A stretch of DNA of 25,111 nucleotides from CAZGSG01 sp964528095 (GCA_964528095.1 CAZGSG010000055.1:1-25111), one strand, 5' to 3'; counted from the stretch's first letter, positions 1-9,206 are shown. The notes: generated by a model not told the origin, from the sequence alone. Translations and numbers: made by a program.

Positions 1-570
1 CTGATTTTTTGCATAAGCGGCCAGTATATACAATTCGTCTATTTGTGTATCCAGGATAGGTATACAACCTACCGTGACGCAACTTCCATGTATATAAATT
101 GCACTGCCCGGACGTAATGAATCACTTAAGATCTTATCAGATACATTCGGATAGTTGATGCCCAATGACAGGTAATACTGGCTTTTAGGATTAAATTCGT
201 TGATATAATAAAAACCTTCCGGCACCTGGTAATCACCCTCGATCCGTTTCGGGCCAAGCGTGCCGGCAAGTGCGCAGACCTTATAAGTTTTAAATAATTT
301 GAAAGGATCGTTTAGCTCATTCTTTACCCATACTTCCAGTTGGCTATCGTATTTAAAAGACCTGACATAAATGTAATTGGCAGGCCATTTTAGTTTTTTA
401 GCTTCGAATTGTTTTTGAAGTGTGTCCTCCTTCTTTTTAAAGGATTCGTCAGGTCGCTGAAAAGTCTTTTGATAATCTATAAACGAAGAAGATACAGAAG
501 TCCCCGGTTGTGCCTGGGGAGCGACAGTCACACAAAGAATAAAAGCTGCAGATATCAATAGGTTTTTCAT
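1..570 (-). CDS. YafK-like L,D-transpeptidase (YkuD superfamily), partial at window edge
   Basis: Reading the minus strand from the ATG at 570 gives 190 uninterrupted codons to the left edge, so the C-terminus lies outside the window. The protein begins with a hydrophobic signal peptide (MKNLLISAAFILCVTVAPQA, cleavage near residue 20), then a charged helical stretch (residues 30-62). The catalytic motif of the family is visible: His161-Gly ... Gly-Cys169 in IHGSCVTVGCIP, where Cys169 would be the nucleophile. Family knowledge: YkuD-fold enzymes cross-link or trim peptidoglycan in the periplasm; the YafK/DpaA subgroup cleaves the link between peptidoglycan and lipoprotein. The subgroup assignment is inference from the motif spacing. 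It is a monocistronic-looking gene downstream of hpd with 181 bp between them and its own possible -7 box at 637-644. Confidence 0.8.
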   Translation of the reverse strand, partial: MKNLLISAAFILCVTVAPQAQPGTSVSSSFIDYQKTFQRPDESFKKKEDTLQKQFEAKKLKWPANYIYVRSFKYDSQLEVWVKNELNDPFKLFKTYKVCALAGTLGPKRIEGDYQVPEGFYYINEFNPKSQYYLSLGINYPNVSDKILSDSLRPGSAIYIHGSCVTVGCIPILDTQIDELYILAAYAKNQ

Positions 571-636
571 GCGTATGTTTCGTTAGGTATTAACGCCCGG
601 TTCGATTGTTTATTTCCTTTGCTAGTCAACGTTTTG

Positions 637-644
637 TAAAGATA
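637..644 (-). promoter_or_regulatory. possible -7 box for the L,D-transpeptidase gene
   Basis: On the minus strand this reads TATCTTTA, seven of eight matches to the Bacteroidota -7 consensus TAnnTTTG. It sits 67 nt before the ATG at 570. No clear -33 TTTG was found at the expected distance. Confidence 0.35.
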
Positions 645-751
645 ATATCCACAATCGAAAACATAGAGGTTTAGGCCGGATTTTAACATCCGTTACTATC
701 CGGTAAGGGGTGACCTGCATCTTTTATCTAATTGTAACCGGTATCGATCTT

Positions 752-1882
752 CTACAGATTTCCGCGCGCTTCCTGCTCTCTCTCAATCGCTTCGAACAAT
801 GCCTTAAAATTTCCCTTTCCAAAGCTTTTGGCACCTTTACGCTGAATGATCTCAAAAAAAAGTGTTGGACGATCCTGCACTGGTTTGGAGAATAATTGCA
901 AGAGATAGCCTTCATTATCGCGGTCTACCAGTATCCCGAGTTCTTTCAGGGGCTCAAGATCTTCGTCAATTTGCCCGACCCTGTCCAGCAGATCATCGTA
1001 ATAAGAGCTGGGAACTTTCAGGAATTCTACGCCGCGGCTCATAAGATCTTTTACTGTAGCTACAATGTCCCTGGTGGCAAGTGCCACATGTTGTACACCC
1101 TCTCCTTTATAAAACTCGAGGTATTCTTCTACCTGCGATTTCTTTTTTCCTTCGGCAGGTTCATTGATGGGAAATTTAACAAACCCATTGCCGCTGCTCA
1201 TCACTTTGCTCATGAGCGCAGAATATTCTGTGGAAATATCCTCATCGTCAAATGTCAGGATATTTTTGAATCCCATAACATCTTCGTAAAATTTCACCCA
1301 GGGATTCATTCCGTTCCAATCCACGTTTCCAACACAATGGTCCACATATTGCAGCCCGGTTGCTAAGGGTTGAAAATGCGGATTGTTCCAGGCCACATAA
1401 CCCGGCATGAATGCGCCTTTGTAATTTTTTCTTTCTATAAAAAGGTGAACGGTTTCCCCATAAGTGTGTATGCCGCTTATCACCACTTCCCCATCCTTAT
1501 CGGTAAGGCGTTGTGGTTCCATATAACTTTTAGCTCCCCGTTTTGTGGTTTCTTCCCAGGCGCTGGTTGCGTCATTTACGCGTAGTGATAATGATTTCAC
1601 TCCATCGCCATGTTTATAGATATGATCGGCAATCTCATTGCCTGGGCGGATAGGTGTGGTAAGAACAAAAGTGAGTTTATGCTGTCTTATGGCGTAACTA
1701 GCCCTGTCTTTCTGCCCGGTTTCCGGGCCTGCATAAGCCAGTGCCTGAAAACCGAATGCGCTCATATAATAATGGGCCGCTTGTTTAGCATTACCTACAT
1801 AAAATTCTACGTAATCCGTTCCTTCTAATGGGAGAAAATCGGTAATTGTTTCCAGCTTGCTTATAGTGGGAGATGTTGCCAT
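752..1882 (-). CDS. hpd: 4-hydroxyphenylpyruvate dioxygenase
   Basis: A 376-residue protein, the usual length for the family. It converts 4-hydroxyphenylpyruvate to homogentisate, the second step of tyrosine breakdown, as a cytosolic non-heme Fe(II) enzyme. Two vicinal-oxygen-chelate halves are visible: the N-terminal half starts at DYVEFYVGNAKQAAHYY (residue 23), the C-terminal half at YVDHCVGNV. The expected 2-His-1-Glu iron ligands are present: His182 (DHCVGNV), His265 (QHVALAT) and Glu344 (FFEIIQR). The C-terminus has the conserved GKGNFKALFEAIEREQ helix that closes the active site. The ATG at 1882 is the only sensible start. No homogentisate dioxygenase or tyrosine aminotransferase gene is adjacent, so the rest of the pathway must be elsewhere. 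The gene is divergent from purK across a 350-bp gap that holds a structured leader. Confidence 0.96.
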   Translation of the reverse strand: MATSPTISKLETITDFLPLEGTDYVEFYVGNAKQAAHYYMSAFGFQALAYAGPETGQKDRASYAIRQHKLTFVLTTPIRPGNEIADHIYKHGDGVKSLSLRVNDATSAWEETTKRGAKSYMEPQRLTDKDGEVVISGIHTYGETVHLFIERKNYKGAFMPGYVAWNNPHFQPLATGLQYVDHCVGNVDWNGMNPWVKFYEDVMGFKNILTFDDEDISTEYSALMSKVMSSGNGFVKFPINEPAEGKKKSQVEEYLEFYKGEGVQHVALATRDIVATVKDLMSRGVEFLKVPSSYYDDLLDRVGQIDEDLEPLKELGILVDRDNEGYLLQLFSKPVQDRPTLFFEIIQRKGAKSFGKGNFKALFEAIEREQEARGNL

Positions 1883-2062
1883 ATTAGTTATTTAATAATT
1901 AATTAAAACGCAGCCCGGACCGGCTGTAGAATAGAGATATGATTGAAAAGGCGGTAGGTCATGTATCAATGACCGGGAAGATGGCCCATTGCCAATGTTT
2001 CCATCAGGAGGTTAAAATCACCTCGATGATCAGCGAATAATTTATGAGGAAAATCGGGACGC
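1883..2062 (-). promoter_or_regulatory. long hairpin-rich leader of hpd
   Basis: If transcription starts just downstream of the -7 box at 2069-2076, hpd has a leader of about 180 nt. Three inverted repeats lie in it: 2002-2028 (CATC/GATG enclosing GAGGT/ACCTC, 7-nt loop, 2-nt bulge), 1957-1974 (GGTCAT/ATGACC, 6-nt loop) and 1911-1926 (CAGCC/GGCTG). The last is followed in the direction of transcription by CG and four T, about 23 nt before the ATG. The arrangement suggests control inside the leader; no known riboswitch class was recognised. Confidence 0.4.
1905..1926 (-). terminator. possible attenuator hairpin before hpd
   Basis: Minus-strand transcription would make the GC-rich stem CAGCC/GGCTG (1922-1926 with 1911-1915), with further G-C pairing possible in the loop, then CG-TTTT (1910-1905). 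The T run is short and is followed by AT-rich but mixed sequence, so intrinsic termination is only possible, not clear. Confidence 0.25.
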
Positions 2063-2068
2063 ATGTCA

Positions 2069-2076
2069 CAAAGATA
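2069..2076 (-). promoter_or_regulatory. -7 box of hpd
   Basis: The minus strand reads TATCTTTG, a perfect match to the Bacteroidota TAnnTTTG element. The region where a -33 TTTG would be expected is occupied by the palindrome at 2093-2110, which suggests a repressor or activator acts there. Confidence 0.5.
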
Positions 2077-2092
2077 ATTTTTCCTGCTGCAA

Positions 2093-2110
2093 TGTTATTT
2101 TAAAATAACA
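2093..2110. repeat. 18-bp perfect palindrome, possible operator
   Basis: TGTTATTTTAAAATAACA is a perfect inverted repeat with no spacer. It lies 16 bp upstream of the hpd -7 box, so it covers the place of the -33 element, and about 100 bp upstream of the purK -7 box. Its size and position fit a binding site for a dimeric regulator. No regulator gene is adjacent. Confidence 0.45.
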
Positions 2111-2208
2111 GGGAACATTTTGTGAAATTTATCGCCGTGCCGGAACTTTAGCAGACCAGGACGTTTCCGTTCTTTTAAAAAAGCGGGTCTTCTGAATCAA
2201 TCTCTTTT

Positions 2209-2216
2209 TATCTTTA
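2209..2216 (+). promoter_or_regulatory. possible -7 box of purK
   Basis: TATCTTTA, seven of eight matches to TAnnTTTG, ends 16 nt before the purK ATG. No convincing -33 TTTG was found. Confidence 0.4.
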
Positions 2217-2232
2217 GCGCATATTTAGATCT

Positions 2233-3357
2233 ATGACCCCAAAAATAGGAATTCTCGGCGGCGGCCAACTCGGTAGGATGTTATTACAGGCAGCTGCTAA
2301 TTACCCGGTAGACACATATGTGATGGAAAACGATAGTGACTGCCCCTCCGCTCATCTCTGCCAGCATTTCACCAAAGGAGATATAAAAGATTATGATGCG
2401 GTATATGCCTTTGGTAAAAATTTAGATGCAATCACCATAGAGATTGAAAATGTGAACGTTGAAGCATTAGAAAAACTTGAATCAGAGGGAGTGAAAGTGT
2501 ACCCCAGGCCTTCGGTGATCCGGACTATCCGCAACAAAATCCTGCAAAAAGAATATTACAAGAATAATGAAATCCCCAGCGCCGACTTCAGGGTTACGCA
2601 GGACCTGGCCGAACTAAAACTGGCAGAGGATTTTTTGCCTGCGGTCCATAAACTGGGTGAGGGCGGCTATGATGGAAAAGGCGTACAGGTGATCCGGACA
2701 AAAGCCGACCTGGAAAAAGGATTCAATGCGCCCTCCGTGCTGGAGAAGCTGGTGCCTATTTCAAAGGAGATTGCGCAGATCGTAATCATGAACCAGGCAG
2801 TTGAACCAGCATTATACCCGCCTGTGGAAATGGTGTTCGATGCGGATCTGAATATGCTGGACTACCAATTATGCCCGGCTGATATTTCTGAAAAAACGCT
2901 TTGGAAAGTAGAGGCTATTGCATTATCTGTGGTAAGAAATTTTAAATCGCCCGGTATATTTGCGATAGAGATGTTTGTGGACAAAAATGGAGATGTTTTT
3001 GTGAATGAAACGGCGCCCCGGGTACACAACAGCGGTCATCACACTATCGAAGCCCATTATAGTTCACAATTCGATATGCTGTGGCGGGTGATGCTTGGTT
3101 ATCCGTTGGGAAATACAAAAGCGATCCTGCCCTCAGTAATGGTCAATATTGTGGGTAGCGCAGGATTTAGCGGCGATGTCAGGTATGAGGGATTGGAAGA
3201 TGTGCTGAAAATAGACAATGCCTTTGTGCACCTCTATCGAAAGAAACAAACCAATCCTGGGAGGAAAATGGGTCATGTGACGGTACTTAGCAAGGAAAAA
3301 CAGGATTTATTGCACCAGTCGAACAAGATAAAGAGGACCTTATTTCCGAAAGCCTGA
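2233..3357 (+). CDS. purK: 5-(carboxyamino)imidazole ribonucleotide synthase
   Basis: A 374-residue ATP-grasp enzyme. PurK uses ATP and bicarbonate to carboxylate aminoimidazole ribonucleotide (AIR) on N5 in de novo purine synthesis, and the product goes to PurE. Visible landmarks are the N-terminal nucleotide-binding turn GGGQLGRM (residues 9-16), the ATP-grasp glycine loop GGYDGKG (144-150), and the C-terminal metal/substrate segment NETAPRVHNSGHHTIEA (258-274), which is diagnostic of PurK. Length matches the family. The ATG at 2233 is preceded by a possible -7 box. purE, usually next to purK, is also in this window, but a three-gene efflux operon on the same strand separates them. The gene ends with TGA and is followed by 154 bp of non-coding sequence. 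Confidence 0.96.
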   Translation: MTPKIGILGGGQLGRMLLQAAANYPVDTYVMENDSDCPSAHLCQHFTKGDIKDYDAVYAFGKNLDAITIEIENVNVEALEKLESEGVKVYPRPSVIRTIRNKILQKEYYKNNEIPSADFRVTQDLAELKLAEDFLPAVHKLGEGGYDGKGVQVIRTKADLEKGFNAPSVLEKLVPISKEIAQIVIMNQAVEPALYPPVEMVFDADLNMLDYQLCPADISEKTLWKVEAIALSVVRNFKSPGIFAIEMFVDKNGDVFVNETAPRVHNSGHHTIEAHYSSQFDMLWRVMLGYPLGNTKAILPSVMVNIVGSAGFSGDVRYEGLEDVLKIDNAFVHLYRKKQTNPGRKMGHVTVLSKEKQDLLHQSNKIKRTLFPKA

Positions 3358-3454
3358 TTTACCCTCTATCATCTGAAAAAGCCACTTATAATTACTCGTA
3401 GCCATTTAGCAGGTTATGGTAACGTATGTCGTCTAACCTCAATCGATTAACAAA

Positions 3455-3462
3455 TATCTTTA
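3455..3462 (+). promoter_or_regulatory. possible -7 box of the efflux operon
   Basis: TATCTTTA, seven of eight matches to TAnnTTTG, lies about 50 nt before the adaptor start. It would give the efflux genes a promoter separate from purK. Confidence 0.4.
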
Positions 3463-3511
3463 GCAAAATACAAACGGGCATTTGCCAGTAAAGACTTTAA
3501 ACTTTCCATAA

Positions 3512-4579
3512 GTGAAAACAACGCCTTATTTAGCCTTTGTTCTTTTGTCAGCCGGAGCGATTCTAGCCTTTTCATCCTGTGGAGGAAAAAAGGATAAAAA
3601 AACTGCGCCGGCACAGGCCGGCCGGCAGCAGACCACGATGAAGGTAGATGGTTATATTATTAAGACGCAGCCCTTCGCCGAAAAAATAGAGGTGCCAGGA
3701 TCTGTTATTGCCAATGAAGCTACAGAAATCCATCCCGAGGTTTCCGGCAGGATCGTACAACTAAATGTGCAGGAAGGAAGAATTGTTTCAAAAGGAACAT
3801 TACTGGCAAAACTCTATGACGCCGATCTGCAGGCGCAGTTAAAAAAATTGCAGGTGCAGTTACAGATCGCCAACACAAACGAGGACCGTTCTGCCCAATT
3901 ACTAAAGATCCAGGGGATCAGTAAAGCAGATTATGATAATAGTCTCCTCAACGTGAACAATATTAAAGCAGATATTGATATAATTCGCACAACTATTTCA
4001 AAAACAGAAATAAGGGCTCCATTCAATGGTAAAGTGGGTTTAAAAAATATCAGCCCGGGGGCCTATGTAACGCCCGCTACGATCATTGCCGTGATCAACC
4101 AGACCAGCCAATTGAAACTGGATTTTACTGTCCCTGAAAAATATACAGGACAGATTAAGATCGGACAGCTTGTGAATTTTTCATACGAAGGCTCGCCCAA
4201 AACATATTCCGCTAAAATCGCGGCAACGGAGTCATCCGTTACACAAAATACCCGTAGCCTTGTTGTCCGTTCCATCGTGTTGACAAAAGACGACAAGCTT
4301 TTGCCAGGCGCTTTTGCCAAAGTGCAATTGAATTTTGATCCGAGTCCCGATGCGATATTGATCCCGACCCAGGCAGTAGTACCACAGGCAAGAGGCAAAA
4401 AAGTTATTATTTATAGAGGAGGGATTGCAAAGTTCACCGATATAACAACAGGCGTCCGTGATTCGGCGCGTATCCAGGTATTGGAGGGGCTCAAAGCCGG
4501 TGATACTATTATCACCACGGGTTTGCTGAGCGTGAGGCCGGATGCAAAGATCCAGATAAGCAAAGTAGTCAATAAATAA
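3512..4579 (+). CDS. RND efflux periplasmic adaptor lipoprotein (membrane fusion protein)
   Basis: A 355-residue AcrA/MexA-type adaptor that bridges an inner-membrane RND pump and a TolC-like outer-membrane channel. It begins with a lipoprotein signal: the hydrophobic segment ends in the lipobox AFSSC, with Cys23 as the lipid attachment site. Next come the barrel-sandwich/lipoyl half-motif (VPGSVIANEATEIHPEVSGRI, about residues 61-81; ends at RAPFNGKVGL), an intervening helical hairpin (about 100-160, AQLKKLQVQLQIA), a beta-barrel domain and a membrane-proximal domain ending at RPDAKIQISKVV. The start is GTG at 3512, chosen because it gives the complete signal peptide directly. It is first in an operon with the pump and channel genes. 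Substrates cannot be read from the sequence. Confidence 0.93.
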   Translation: MKTTPYLAFVLLSAGAILAFSSCGGKKDKKTAPAQAGRQQTTMKVDGYIIKTQPFAEKIEVPGSVIANEATEIHPEVSGRIVQLNVQEGRIVSKGTLLAKLYDADLQAQLKKLQVQLQIANTNEDRSAQLLKIQGISKADYDNSLLNVNNIKADIDIIRTTISKTEIRAPFNGKVGLKNISPGAYVTPATIIAVINQTSQLKLDFTVPEKYTGQIKIGQLVNFSYEGSPKTYSAKIAATESSVTQNTRSLVVRSIVLTKDDKLLPGAFAKVQLNFDPSPDAILIPTQAVVPQARGKKVIIYRGGIAKFTDITTGVRDSARIQVLEGLKAGDTIITTGLLSVRPDAKIQISKVVNK

Positions 4580-4711
4580 ACGATTGAATAAACAAATCCT
4601 GTCTATTGAATCGAATAAATAATACGTAGTAAACAATGACAGTAGCCACAATGTAGAGATGATCGGTTGACAATAAGAAACGGCTATTGAGCATTCACTA
4701 CCCCATTTATT

Positions 4712-7700
4712 ATGAATATATCCGAGCTTAGTTTAAGAAGGCCTGTGCTTGCCATAGTAATGAATATTGTCATTATTGTTTTTGGTATCATCGGGTTTAA
4801 ATTTTTAGGGGTGCGGGACTATCCTGCGATTGATCCGCCTAATATCAGCGTAAGAACTTCTTATAGCGGAGCAAACGCCGATATTATTGAAACGCAGATC
4901 ACCGAGCCTTTGGAAAAAGCCATCAATGGTATTGCCGGTATCAAGAATATCACTTCCTCGAGCAGTAACGGGTCCAGTAATATAAATGTAGAATTTGAGC
5001 TGGATGTTCAACTTGAAGCCGCAGCCAATGATGTGCGGGACAAAGTATCGCAGGCGCTGCGTTCTCTCCCACCCGATCTGGAAGCGCCTCCTGTTGTGAC
5101 CAAGGCAGATGCAAGTTCCGAACCTATACTTTCAATGACCGTTCAAAGCACTACCAGGAATCAGTTGGAGATGACCGAGTATGCCAATAATGTACTGGTG
5201 GAAAGGTTGCAAACCATTCCTGGTGTAAGTGGAATACAGATCTGGGGTGAGAAACGTTATGCCATGCGTATCTGGATCGATCCGGCCAAACTGACCGGGT
5301 TTGGTATCACCCCCGGAGATGTGCAGGCCGCCTTACTCAAAGAGAATGTTGAACTTCCCTCCGGTAAAATAGCCGGTAATTCCACAGAACTGACCGTGCG
5401 CACTTTCGGCAGGCTCAATACCGAAGATGAATTCAGCAACGTGATCATCAAGAATGTGAATGGCGCAGATGTGCGCATAAGAGATATAGGTGAAGTGGTA
5501 CTCGGTCCTGAGAACGAAGAAAGCATGCTGAAGGAAAGCCAGATCCCAATGATCGCGCTGGCTGTTATCCCGCAACCAGGTGCCAACTACGTATCTATTT
5601 CTGATGAGTTTTATAAAAGGCTTGAACAGATCAAGAAAGATGTACCGGAGGATGTGAAGATCAATATTGCCCTGGATCAAACCCGGTTCATCAAACGATC
5701 TATTTCCGAAGTAGAGGAAACCCTGCTGATCTCGATAGTACTCGTGATCTTTATCATCTATCTTTTCTTTCGCGACTGGATGATCGCTATACGCCCGCTT
5801 ATAGATATACCGGTATCACTGATAGGCGCATTTTTTATCATGTACATAATGGGGTATACTATCAATGTACTTTCACTGCTGGCAATCGTACTTGCTACGG
5901 GGCTTGTAGTGGATGATGGAATTGTGGTGACGGAGAATATCTACAAAAAGATGGAGAAAGGAATGGGGAAATGGCAGGCAGCGGTAGAAGGCTCCAAGGA
6001 GATCTATTTTGCGGTAATTGCTACTTCTATCACGCTTGCAGTCGTATTCCTGCCGATTATATTCTTACAGGGATTTGTAGGAAGCCTGTTTCGTGAATTC
6101 GGAATCGTGGTGGCGGGTGCTGTATTGATCTCGGCTTTTGTATCACTGACCCTGACGCCGGTGCTCAACGTTAAACTGAGTAAGAAAGATGTACATAAAC
6201 ATTCCTGGTTCTATCGCAAAACGGAACCATTTTTCCGGGGTATGGAAAATGGCTATGAAAGAGCGCTAACGTCATTCATGAAAGTACGCTGGATCTCGTT
6301 TATTGTAATAGCCGCCTGTGGATTTATTATTTACTTTATTGGGGGAAGCCTGCAGTCAGAGTTGGCCCCCATGGAAGATCGCAGCCAGTTCAGGTTACAA
6401 CTTTCCGCGCCGGAAGGAACATCTTTCGATGCTATGGATAAATATATAAACCGCCTGGGTGATTTTATGCTTGACTCTGTTCCGGAGAAACAGATCGTAT
6501 TGTCGATCACTGCTCCAGGTTCTTCGGGTGGTAATGTGAATAGTGGTATGGTAAGGGTAACCCTGGTTGACCCAAAAGACAGGACCCGTTCGCAGGAAGA
6601 TATTGTGAACATGGTGAATCGTAATCTTCCCAGGTTTAATGAAGGCCGGGCTTTTGCAGTACAGGAACAAACGATACAGGTAAACCGGCGGGGTGGCCAG
6701 CCAGTGCAGTTTGTGATACAGAATAATAATTTTGAAAAACTGACACAGATCCTTCCAAAATTCCTGGAAGAAGCGAATAAAAGCAGCGTATTACAACAAG
6801 TTGATGTAGATCTTAAATTCAACAAACCAGAATTAAGAGTAGTGATCGACCGCTTGAAAGCAAGCGAATTGGGTGTAAGTGTCAATGATATTTCAGAAAC
6901 CCTGCAGTTAGCTTATAGTAATCGACGCCTCGGATACTTTACAAAAGATGGTAAGCAATACCAGGTAATGGGCCAGGTGGCAAGAAATAATCGCGATGAT
7001 CCGGATGATCTTAAATTATTATTCGTTCGTAATAACAGGGGCGAGATGATCAGCATGGACAATCTCGTGAGTGTAGAAGAATCCAATACTCCACCTAGCA
7101 TCTATCACTTCAACCGGTATAAGTCGGCTACCATATCGGCGGGTCTGCAGCCAGGCAAGACTATTGGTGATGGGATAAAAGAAATGGACCGGATCTCCGG
7201 TCAATTACTGGATGAAACCTTTTCCACTGCTCTTTCCGGATCGTCCCGTGATTTTGCGGAGAGCAGCAGTAATACCAGTTTTGCATTCCTGCTGGCGCTT
7301 GGATTGATCTTCCTGATCCTTGCCGCACAGTTTGAAAGTTTCATTGATCCATTTATTATTATGGTAACCGTTCCGCTGGCAATTGCAGGAGCTGTTCTTA
7401 CATTATGGATCATGGGCCAGACATTAAATATCTTTTCACAGATCGGCATGATCATGCTAATAGGATTGGTGACTAAAAACGGGATACTTATCGTGGAGTT
7501 TGCCAACCAGAACAGGATGAAAGGAATGCCCAAAATGGAAGCAGCTATTTTCTCTGCTTCTCAGCGATTGCGCCCGATCCTCATGACCAGTCTTGCCATG
7601 TCGTTGGGTGCATTGCCACTTGCATTGTCATTAGGCGCTGCCGCTACCAGCCGTATACCTTTGGGGGTAGTTATTGTTGGCGGGATCATTTTCTCTCTCG

Positions 7701-7834
7701 TGCTTACACTATTTGTCCTTCCTGCTATGTATACTTATATGTCAGGAAAAAAGAAAAAAAGTGAAATGGAAGTACTTTATCCAGAAGTGGATAACACACC
7801 TCAAATTAAACAAACAACTGAAGAGCCTGTATAA
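4712..7834 (+). CDS. RND family multidrug efflux pump, HAE1/AcrB-like inner-membrane component
   Basis: A 1040-residue protein of typical AcrB length that exports drugs or other amphiphiles using the proton gradient. The N-terminal helix (about residues 12-30) is followed by a large periplasmic loop, then helices from residue about 337. TM4 carries the proton-relay pair Asp401-Asp402 in GLVVDDGIVVTENI. The second half repeats this plan, with its periplasmic loop from about residue 555 and a helix block from about 860 (FAFLLALGLIFLILAAQFES), followed by GLVTKNGILIVEFANQNR with the conserved Lys. The duplicated RND architecture is intact. The ATG at 4712 follows 132 bp after the adaptor. Only one non-coding base separates its stop from the ATG of the channel gene, implying co-translation. 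Confidence 0.96.
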   Translation: MNISELSLRRPVLAIVMNIVIIVFGIIGFKFLGVRDYPAIDPPNISVRTSYSGANADIIETQITEPLEKAINGIAGIKNITSSSSNGSSNINVEFELDVQLEAAANDVRDKVSQALRSLPPDLEAPPVVTKADASSEPILSMTVQSTTRNQLEMTEYANNVLVERLQTIPGVSGIQIWGEKRYAMRIWIDPAKLTGFGITPGDVQAALLKENVELPSGKIAGNSTELTVRTFGRLNTEDEFSNVIIKNVNGADVRIRDIGEVVLGPENEESMLKESQIPMIALAVIPQPGANYVSISDEFYKRLEQIKKDVPEDVKINIALDQTRFIKRSISEVEETLLISIVLVIFIIYLFFRDWMIAIRPLIDIPVSLIGAFFIMYIMGYTINVLSLLAIVLATGLVVDDGIVVTENIYKKMEKGMGKWQAAVEGSKEIYFAVIATSITLAVVFLPIIFLQGFVGSLFREFGIVVAGAVLISAFVSLTLTPVLNVKLSKKDVHKHSWFYRKTEPFFRGMENGYERALTSFMKVRWISFIVIAACGFIIYFIGGSLQSELAPMEDRSQFRLQLSAPEGTSFDAMDKYINRLGDFMLDSVPEKQIVLSITAPGSSGGNVNSGMVRVTLVDPKDRTRSQEDIVNMVNRNLPRFNEGRAFAVQEQTIQVNRRGGQPVQFVIQNNNFEKLTQILPKFLEEANKSSVLQQVDVDLKFNKPELRVVIDRLKASELGVSVNDISETLQLAYSNRRLGYFTKDGKQYQVMGQVARNNRDDPDDLKLLFVRNNRGEMISMDNLVSVEESNTPPSIYHFNRYKSATISAGLQPGKTIGDGIKEMDRISGQLLDETFSTALSGSSRDFAESSSNTSFAFLLALGLIFLILAAQFESFIDPFIIMVTVPLAIAGAVLTLWIMGQTLNIFSQIGMIMLIGLVTKNGILIVEFANQNRMKGMPKMEAAIFSASQRLRPILMTSLAMSLGALPLALSLGAAATSRIPLGVVIVGGIIFSLVLTLFVLPAMYTYMSGKKKKSEMEVLYPEVDNTPQIKQTTEEPV

Positions 7835-7835
7835 A

Positions 7836-9164
7836 ATGACCGATATGAGAAAAGGTACTCTACTCCTGCTAATCGTTTTACTGGTAACAGGCTTTAATTC
7901 CCCGGCGCAGCGCATGCTAAGCCTGCAGGAAGCGATAGCCACCGCCCTGCAGAATAACTACGATATCCAATTGTCTAAGAATGACTCCCTGGTAGCTGCT
8001 CTTGATTATTCATACAGGAACGCTGTTTTTCTGCCGGTGTTGAATGCAAATGCATCCACAACATGGAATAATAATAACCAGCGCCAGACACTGGCCGACG
8101 GATCCAAGAGACAACAAAATGGGATCCGTTCGCATAATAGCGCCGCTTCGCTTGCGCTCAACTGGACATTGTTTGACGGATTAAAAATGTTTGCGACCCG
8201 CGACAAAGCTGCCGAATTGATAACCCTTGGCGCTCTCGGTGTAAAAGACCAGGTTGTGAATACTGTTGCCGGTGTTATTAATACCTACTATAATATTGTT
8301 CGGCAAAAACAGCAGTTGAAAGCAGTAGAAGAACAAATATCATTGAATGAAGAACGCGTAAAGCTGGCGCAATATAAACTGGACATCGGCACAGGTATCA
8401 AGCCAGATCTTTTGCAAAGCAAAGTGGACCTTAACGCGCAGAAAGCATTAAAGCTGCAGCAGCAAACACTGATCGAACAATTAAAAGAACAACTGAACCA
8501 ATCGATGAACGTCACGACCGGCACAGCCATTGAAGTCAGTGATTCTATCCCATTGAATACATCCATCGGGCTGGGCGATATACAAATTGATATTGAAAAA
8601 ACTAATCCGGCTTTATTAATTGCACAAAAAAATATAGACATCTCGAAACTGACCCTTAAGGAAACAAAGGCAGATCTTTGGCCAACACTACAATTCAATT
8701 CTGCCTATAATTATAGCCGTACCGATAACAAGACCGTTATCAATCCATTCTCCCCTTTATTTAATCAGCAAAATGGGTTGAACTACGGGTTTACAGCCGC
8801 GATCCCGATATTCAACAGGTTCAATACAAAACGGCTGATCCGCCAGGCGCAGCTGAATATCAATTACCAGCAATTGTTTTTTGAAAATCAGCGCTCATTG
8901 CTCAACCTGAGTGTGGTCAATGGGTTTAAGAATTATGAGCAACAGAAAAAAGCGCTGGCTTTAGAAGAAGATAATATCGTATTGGCCCGGGAAAATGTGG
9001 ACATTGTCTTTCAGACTTATCGCCTGGGCGCTGCCACCCTGGTGCAGTTAAGAGAGGCCCAGATCAGTTTATCCGATGCATACAACCGCCTGATCGCGGC
9101 CAGGTACAATACCAAGCTGGCTGAAACAGAACTAATGAGACTCAAAGGCGACCTGGTCAGGTAA
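7836..9164 (+). CDS. TolC family outer-membrane efflux channel
   Basis: A 442-residue TolC/OprM-type protein, third partner of the efflux system. The N-terminus is a signal peptide (hydrophobic core LLLLIVLLVTGF, cleavage near SPAQ, residue 25), followed by the family's LSLQEAIATALQNNYDIQLSKN helix. Two repeats of long alpha-helical hairpins and beta-strand pairs are seen, the second ending in YRLGAATLVQLREAQISLSDAYNRLIAARYN, typical of the TolC C-terminal repeat. The reading frame stays open upstream into the pump gene as far as 7674, but the segment before 7836 is unlike any export signal and overlaps pump coding sequence. The ATG at 7836 (or a second one at 7845) is therefore the start. 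Confidence 0.93.
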   Translation: MTDMRKGTLLLLIVLLVTGFNSPAQRMLSLQEAIATALQNNYDIQLSKNDSLVAALDYSYRNAVFLPVLNANASTTWNNNNQRQTLADGSKRQQNGIRSHNSAASLALNWTLFDGLKMFATRDKAAELITLGALGVKDQVVNTVAGVINTYYNIVRQKQQLKAVEEQISLNEERVKLAQYKLDIGTGIKPDLLQSKVDLNAQKALKLQQQTLIEQLKEQLNQSMNVTTGTAIEVSDSIPLNTSIGLGDIQIDIEKTNPALLIAQKNIDISKLTLKETKADLWPTLQFNSAYNYSRTDNKTVINPFSPLFNQQNGLNYGFTAAIPIFNRFNTKRLIRQAQLNINYQQLFFENQRSLLNLSVVNGFKNYEQQKKALALEEDNIVLARENVDIVFQTYRLGAATLVQLREAQISLSDAYNRLIAARYNTKLAETELMRLKGDLVR

Positions 9165-9206
9165 TCCAGGCCTGTTCCTTTCATTTTTTTCCTGTTTCTT
9201 TGCGAC

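Noticed and set aside
6331..6885. 184-codon minus-strand open frame inside the RND pump gene
   Set aside because: Lies wholly opposite strongly supported pump coding sequence; no family motif, no promoter; typical antisense shadow.
7674..7835. 54-codon upstream extension of the TolC-like gene
   Set aside because: Overlaps the end of the pump gene out of frame; the true signal peptide begins at the ATG at 7836 or 7845.
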